Assembly: GCA_946478985.1 (NCBI GenBank)
Contig: CAMLDZ010000124.1
Coordinates: 1 to 8,900 of the forward strand
Direction of reading: 5' to 3'
Source of the DNA: an uncultured Solimonas sp.
Lineage (GTDB): Bacteria > Pseudomonadota > Gammaproteobacteria > Nevskiales > Nevskiaceae
DNA length: 8,900 nucleotides
Part shown: piece by piece, positions 5,511-8,900 of the stretch
How the letters are laid out: each line of letters begins with the position of its first letter
How positions within the stretch are numbered: position 1 is the stretch's first letter
Notes under the pieces: generated by a model
What the model was told of the DNA's origin: nothing
Databases searched by the model: none
The model's input: only the letters and a program-made list of their open reading frames with translations
Position numbers and translations under genes: made by a program

Positions 5511-6440
5511 TCAGTCGACGCGCTGCGACTCGAGCGCATTGACGATCCGCGCCTCGGCGCCGGCCGAGCGCCGTTGCCGCAGCAGCGGATGCACGAACAC
5601 CGCCGCCAGCACGATCGCCACGCCGGCGTAGAACGTCAGCGACAGCTCGCGTTGCTCGCCGAGCAGCAGCACGGCCATGACGATCGCATACAGCGGTTCG
5701 AGGTTGACGGCGATCTGCGCGCTGAAGGCGCTGAGCTGGCGCAGCGCCACCAGCGACAGCGTGAACGGCAGCAGTGTGCAGCCGATCGCCAGCACCAGCA
5801 GGAGTGCGCTGTCGCGCAAGTCCGGCAGCGCCAGCGTGCCGCCCAGGCCCGCCGCCGTCAGCGGTGCGCACAGCACCAGCAGGATCGCGCCGCTGCCGAG
5901 CTCCACCGTCGTCACCAGCAGCGGATCGGCGTGCTCGATGTAGCGCTTGTTGAGCGCCATGAAGAAGGCCACGGTCAAGGCCGAGAACACGCCGACTGCG
6001 AGGCCCGGATGCATGTCGGCCTCGATGCCGCCGGTGACCAGCGCGACGCCGGGAATGACCGCCAGCCCCAGCAGCAGCTCACGCAGATCGAAAGTGCGCC
6101 GGCCGATCCAGGGCTCGATCAGCGCCAGGAAGGCCGGGCACAGCGCCAGGCAGGTCACGGCGACGGAAGCGTTGGCCAGCTTGATCGAGCCGTAGAACGT
6201 CAGCCAGTGCACCGTCACCAGCACGCCGATGCCGGCGTAAATGGCCAGCAGCCGCGGCGGCGTGCGGCGCAGGCCACGCCAGACGCGCGGAACGCAGAGC
6301 AGGCAGGCCGTCACCAGCAGCATGCGCAGGCACACCAGCCGATACGCCGGCAGCGTGATCAGCTTGCCGAGAATGGCGGTGAAACCCCACAGCAGCACGC
6401 ACAGATGCAGGATCCACTGGGCGCGGACGGTCGGGGACAT
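5511..6440 (-). CDS. EamA/DMT-family membrane transporter
   Basis: This 309-residue protein is almost wholly hydrophobic, with about ten membrane helices arranged as two EamA repeats. The second repeat shows the usual 'NLEPLYAIVMAVLLLGE' pattern (residues 246-262), and the first has LALCPAFLALIEPWIG (98-113) at the equivalent place. The length is typical of drug/metabolite transporters in the inner membrane, which usually export metabolites or amino-acid-like compounds. The C-terminus is a short charged tail after residue 286. The ATG at 6440 has no clear Shine-Dalgarno, so initiation may be weak or depend on another signal. The gene is followed by the class V PLP enzyme after 56 bp on the same strand, suggesting a two-gene unit. 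The substrate cannot be told from sequence, and the direction (export) is a family-based guess. Confidence 0.9.
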   Translation of the reverse strand: MSPTVRAQWILHLCVLLWGFTAILGKLITLPAYRLVCLRMLLVTACLLCVPRVWRGLRRTPPRLLAIYAGIGVLVTVHWLTFYGSIKLANASVAVTCLALCPAFLALIEPWIGRRTFDLRELLLGLAVIPGVALVTGGIEADMHPGLAVGVFSALTVAFFMALNKRYIEHADPLLVTTVELGSGAILLVLCAPLTAAGLGGTLALPDLRDSALLLVLAIGCTLLPFTLSLVALRQLSAFSAQIAVNLEPLYAIVMAVLLLGEQRELSLTFYAGVAIVLAAVFVHPLLRQRRSAGAEARIVNALESQRVD

Positions 6441-6551
6441 GGCAAGGCGCGGACGAGCAGGCTCGGGGCGCGAAGCTTAGAGCAAGTGCTGCGTGCCTCC
6501 GCAGGTCTGGGTGATTTCCGGTGCCGGCGGCCGTGGCGGCGGTCGTCGCGC

Positions 6552-7166
6552 TCAGGCCGCCCAGGACAGCGCCAGCGGATTGAGTGTCGCCGGCCGCCGC
6601 AGCCTTTGCGTTTCCGGAACCTCGTTCATGCGCCGGCACAGCTGCTGCAGCAGCAGCTGGCCCTCCGGCCAGTCGCCGACGCCGGCGGCGACGTTGATGT
6701 GGCCGCACCAGCCGGCATCGCGGAACTCGCTGCCCCAGCGCTCTGCCCAGTCGCGTGCGATCTCGAATGGCATCCAGGGATCATCGCGGCTGGCGACGAG
6801 TGTGCTCTGGAACGTTAGCGGCAGCCGTGGCAGGCGATGCTGCACGCCGAACTTCTCCGGGTCGGCCGGCGCCACCAGCAGCGCGCCGGCGATCAGGCTG
6901 GACTGGAAGACCTCGGCGCGGATCGTCGCCAGGCAGCCGAAGCTGTGCGCGATCACCAGCGCCGGCTCGGCCAGCGGCAGCGCGGCCTCGACGATGGCGC
7001 GTGCCCAGCGGTCCAGGTCCGGCACCGACCAGTCCTGCTGGTGCACGCGTTGCAGCTGCGGGAAACGGCGTTCCCAGCGCGTCTGCCAGTGTTCGTCACC
7101 GCTGCCCTGCAGTCCGGGCACCACCAGCACCGGGCCTTGCCAGTCCAGCTTGTCGATGAATTCCAT
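6552..7166 (-). CDS. RBBP9/YdeN-type serine hydrolase
   Basis: This 204-residue alpha/beta hydrolase opens with PVLVVPGLQGSGDEHWQTRW (12-31), the signature N-terminus of the RBBP9/YdeN (Ser_hydrolase) family. The nucleophile elbow AHSFG (residues 73-77) gives Ser75. LVASRDDPWMPFE (123-135) supplies the acid, Asp128 or Asp129. CGHINVAAGVGDWPEG (154-169) supplies His156. The full triad is therefore present, the length is normal for the family, and no signal peptide is seen, so it should be a cytosolic esterase or similar hydrolase of unknown substrate. AAGGAG lies eight bases before the ATG at 7166. A longer frame reaching to 7256 lacks such a site and adds non-family residues. It follows the PepSY gene by 103 bp and precedes the transporter by 111 bp, so co-transcription is uncertain. 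Confidence 0.88.
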   Translation of the reverse strand: MEFIDKLDWQGPVLVVPGLQGSGDEHWQTRWERRFPQLQRVHQQDWSVPDLDRWARAIVEAALPLAEPALVIAHSFGCLATIRAEVFQSSLIAGALLVAPADPEKFGVQHRLPRLPLTFQSTLVASRDDPWMPFEIARDWAERWGSEFRDAGWCGHINVAAGVGDWPEGQLLLQQLCRRMNEVPETQRLRRPATLNPLALSWAA

Positions 7167-7174
7167 GGTCCTGA

Positions 7175-7180
7175 CTCCTT
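7175..7180 (-). promoter_or_regulatory. Shine-Dalgarno AAGGAG for the serine hydrolase
   Basis: On the minus strand AAGGAG sits eight bases before the ATG at 7166 and excludes the longer start at 7256. Confidence 0.8.
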
Positions 7181-7256
7181 GCACAGAGGGGCCGGATCGC
7201 TGCGGCGACCGGCTTGCGCGCAGGGTAGGCAGCCGGGCATTGCAACGGAAGGACAT

Positions 7257-7281
7257 TGAAATGCTTTTCTTATGAATTCAT
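7257..7281. promoter_or_regulatory. AT-rich island at the end of the PepSY gene, possible promoter region
   Basis: In very GC-rich surroundings this stretch is markedly A/T-rich and contains a ten-base palindrome ATGAATTCAT (7272-7281). It ends about 90 bp upstream of the hydrolase start and overlaps the stop codon of the PepSY gene. I cannot fit a good -35/-10 pair, so a promoter for the hydrolase is only a possibility. Confidence 0.2.
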
Positions 7282-8892
7282 CGGTCGGGCGGCGTGCACG
7301 GCCTCATCGCAGGCGCCCGCGGACGGCGCGCCACGCCGCTTGCTCCGCTGCATCGTTGCGCCCGCAGACCTGTCGAAGCGCAGCCGCCGCCAGCCGATGA
7401 CGATGCCGGTGATCGACAGCGCGAAGCCGCCGAGCGAGAAGCCGATGACGGCGATGTCCCACAGCGGGCGGTGCTGCCACAGCCACCACAGGTCAAAGGA
7501 ATGCAGGCCGTTGTAGAGCCAGCGATACAGCCGGTTGCGCCGTGTGCTGCGGTCGAGGATGCGTCCGCTGGCCGGGTCCAGGTGGAACCAGGTGGCGGCT
7601 TCGTCGGCGAAGCGCACGCGCAGCACCGGCAGCGGATTCGTGCCGTTTTCCGGGTGCCGCGTGTAGTAGTAATCGTCGTAGGCCGTCAGCGGCTGTACGT
7701 CCTGCAGCGCCGCGTCCGGCAGCAGCAGCTCGGCGCGCGCCTGCATCGCTGCGGCATCGGGTAGCGTGACACCGGCATGGCGGGCGGCGACGAGTTGCGT
7801 GCTGCCGTCGCGATGCGTGATCCGCCACAGCGGCTGGCCGAGCCAGTGCAGCGGTTCGGCCTCGACGATGCCGTCACCGGACGGCGGCAGGCCGAAGTCG
7901 GCCGGCGTCAGCGGCTTGCCGCTGTAAACCTGCAGTTGCTGCGGCGACGGCGCGCGCGGCGGGTCGAGCGTGCCCGGATTCATCGACAGCAGGCCGCTGA
8001 GCACCCAGCTCAGCGTCACCCCGCCGAAGGCGAGGCCGCCGATGTGATGCCAGCGCATCAGACCCTTGTACGGAATCGAGGACTTGCCCGGTTTCGGCCG
8101 CCGCTTCCAGCGCAGCAGGCCGATCCAGATGCCGGACACGGCCAGCACCGTGCCGGCGCCGGAGAGGATGTCGACCATCCAGGCCCAGGCGTCCGGATAG
8201 CGGCGGATCAGCGTCGGGTACAGCCAGTGCGTGACCGCCGCCGGGTAGTTCAGCCAGCGCTCGGTGCGCGTGCTGTCGCGGACCACTTCGCCGGTGCTCG
8301 ACGACACGTACAGCTCGGTGCCGGCTGCGTCGTCGAGCGCGAACAGATGCAGCGGCCGGTGCGCGTTGAGGCCGGCGGACACCGACCACTGATCGGTCTG
8401 CAAGGTGTCGAGGTGGCGCGGTCGCGGCGTACCGCCGTAGGCGCGTGCGGCGAAGTCGGCAGCGATGGTCTGCGCTTGCTCGGCATCCACGCGTGACAGC
8501 AGCGCACCGGTTTGCGCGTCGATCACGCGCGGTTGCGCCGGGCCGGCGGCGTCGATGCGGTACAGCGGCCGGCCCAACCGCATCAGCGGCTGCAGGTTTT
8601 TCGCCTCGACCGGTGCTTGCGCTTCGGCCGCATGCGGGAGGTTGCGCGACGGCGTGCCGATGGTGTCGAAGTCCGCGGGCTTCAGCCGCGCCAGCGCCTC
8701 GCCCGGTGTCAGCGCCGCGCTGCTGAAATCCAGCGCCGGCAGGCCCGCCAGCCGCTCCTGCCGGCTCAGCTGCGGAAACTCCACGTACATCATGAACACG
8801 CCGCTGAAGAACCACAGTGCGAAGAACGCGCACAGCACGATGCCGGCCCAGCGATGGAACAGGTACAGCGGGCGCTTCCATTTCAGCTGCAT
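7270..8892 (-). CDS. PepSY-associated transmembrane protein
   Basis: This 540-residue inner-membrane protein starts with KWKRPLYLFHRWAGIVLCAF (4-23), the standard opening of the PepSY-TM family. Four membrane segments are visible: about 15-36, 238-260, 283-302 and 479-500. Histidines lie at or near the membrane ends (His13, His222, His282, His283, His464) and could bind haem, as suggested for related membrane-embedded PepSY proteins. Two periplasmic lobes (about 40-235 and 305-475) carry PepSY-like segments with the recurring 'IDAQTGALLSR', 'VSSSTGEVVRDS' and 'LDPASGRILDRS' turns. Members are often found with iron or siderophore uptake genes and have been linked to ferric-siderophore reduction. 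No TonB receptor is present in this window. The ATG at 8892 is the natural family start, but only eight bases of upstream sequence are visible, so ribosome-binding site and promoter cannot be judged. The polar C-terminal tail (505-540) should be cytosolic. Confidence 0.88.
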   Translation of the reverse strand: MQLKWKRPLYLFHRWAGIVLCAFFALWFFSGVFMMYVEFPQLSRQERLAGLPALDFSSAALTPGEALARLKPADFDTIGTPSRNLPHAAEAQAPVEAKNLQPLMRLGRPLYRIDAAGPAQPRVIDAQTGALLSRVDAEQAQTIAADFAARAYGGTPRPRHLDTLQTDQWSVSAGLNAHRPLHLFALDDAAGTELYVSSSTGEVVRDSTRTERWLNYPAAVTHWLYPTLIRRYPDAWAWMVDILSGAGTVLAVSGIWIGLLRWKRRPKPGKSSIPYKGLMRWHHIGGLAFGGVTLSWVLSGLLSMNPGTLDPPRAPSPQQLQVYSGKPLTPADFGLPPSGDGIVEAEPLHWLGQPLWRITHRDGSTQLVAARHAGVTLPDAAAMQARAELLLPDAALQDVQPLTAYDDYYYTRHPENGTNPLPVLRVRFADEAATWFHLDPASGRILDRSTRRNRLYRWLYNGLHSFDLWWLWQHRPLWDIAVIGFSLGGFALSITGIVIGWRRLRFDRSAGATMQRSKRRGAPSAGACDEAVHAARPMNS

Positions 8893-8900
8893 CGCCGGGT

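Noticed and set aside
4282..5631. Plus-strand open frame of 449 codons opposite the PLP enzyme
   Set aside because: The minus strand carries the PLP Lys, Asp and His motifs in order. The plus frame shows none.
5455..5871. N-terminal extension of the PLP-enzyme frame
   Set aside because: The extra 139 residues are Arg/Ala-rich, overlap the transporter gene and are absent from the family layout, so the ATG at 5454 is preferred.
5574..6818. Plus-strand open frame of 414 codons opposite the transporter
   Set aside because: Its Gln/Arg/His-rich composition is the antisense image of membrane helices, and it has no domain signal. The minus strand encodes a clear EamA transporter.

Overview
This is a GC-rich chromosomal window (about 70% G+C by eye) with bacterial gene structure: tightly packed ORFs, Shine-Dalgarno sites and intrinsic-terminator-like hairpins. 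Codon use and the families present suggest a gammaproteobacterium of the Xanthomonadales/Nevskiales type. That is an inference from composition and protein flavour, because the window holds no rRNA or other marker gene. I see no tRNA, CRISPR array, insertion sequence or prophage.

Layout. Positions 1-300 hold no convincing gene, only a possible 36-codon minus-strand ORF. Positions 301-2656 form a plus-strand cluster of three genes: a small VOC-fold (glyoxalase/bleomycin-resistance-like) protein, a TPR-like/winged-helix regulator whose most likely start is a CTG codon, and a cytosolic beta-propeller protein of the Vgb/glutamine-cyclotransferase-like kind. A shared hairpin region at 2661-2696 separates this cluster from everything downstream, which is all on the minus strand.

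In the direction of minus-strand transcription the second half reads: a PepSY-TM inner-membrane protein (8892-7270), an RBBP9/YdeN-type serine hydrolase (7166-6552), an EamA/DMT transporter (6440-5511), and a class V PLP enzyme of the NifS fold lacking the desulfurase cysteine (5454-4225). A strong intrinsic terminator overlaps the stop codon of the last of these. After it come a CrtC/AttH-like lipocalin-fold protein (DUF7064/7065 type, 4101-3133, GTG start) and, directly abutting it, a small probably exported protein of unknown function (3132-2695).

How they work together. The plus-strand trio looks like a cytosolic regulator with two small-molecule-type proteins, and I believe this set recurs in other proteobacteria (from memory, not checked). 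The transporter and PLP enzyme lie 56 bp apart and probably form a unit handling an amino-acid-like compound. The lipocalin-fold gene and the small exported protein are translationally coupled through a TGA-ATG junction. The hydrolase and PepSY protein have gaps of about 100 bp around them and may be separately expressed. Nothing here is a recognisable defence or mobile system. The best leads are the CTG start of the regulator, the trio itself, the cysteine-less NifS-like enzyme with its transporter, and the coupled lipocalin/exported pair.
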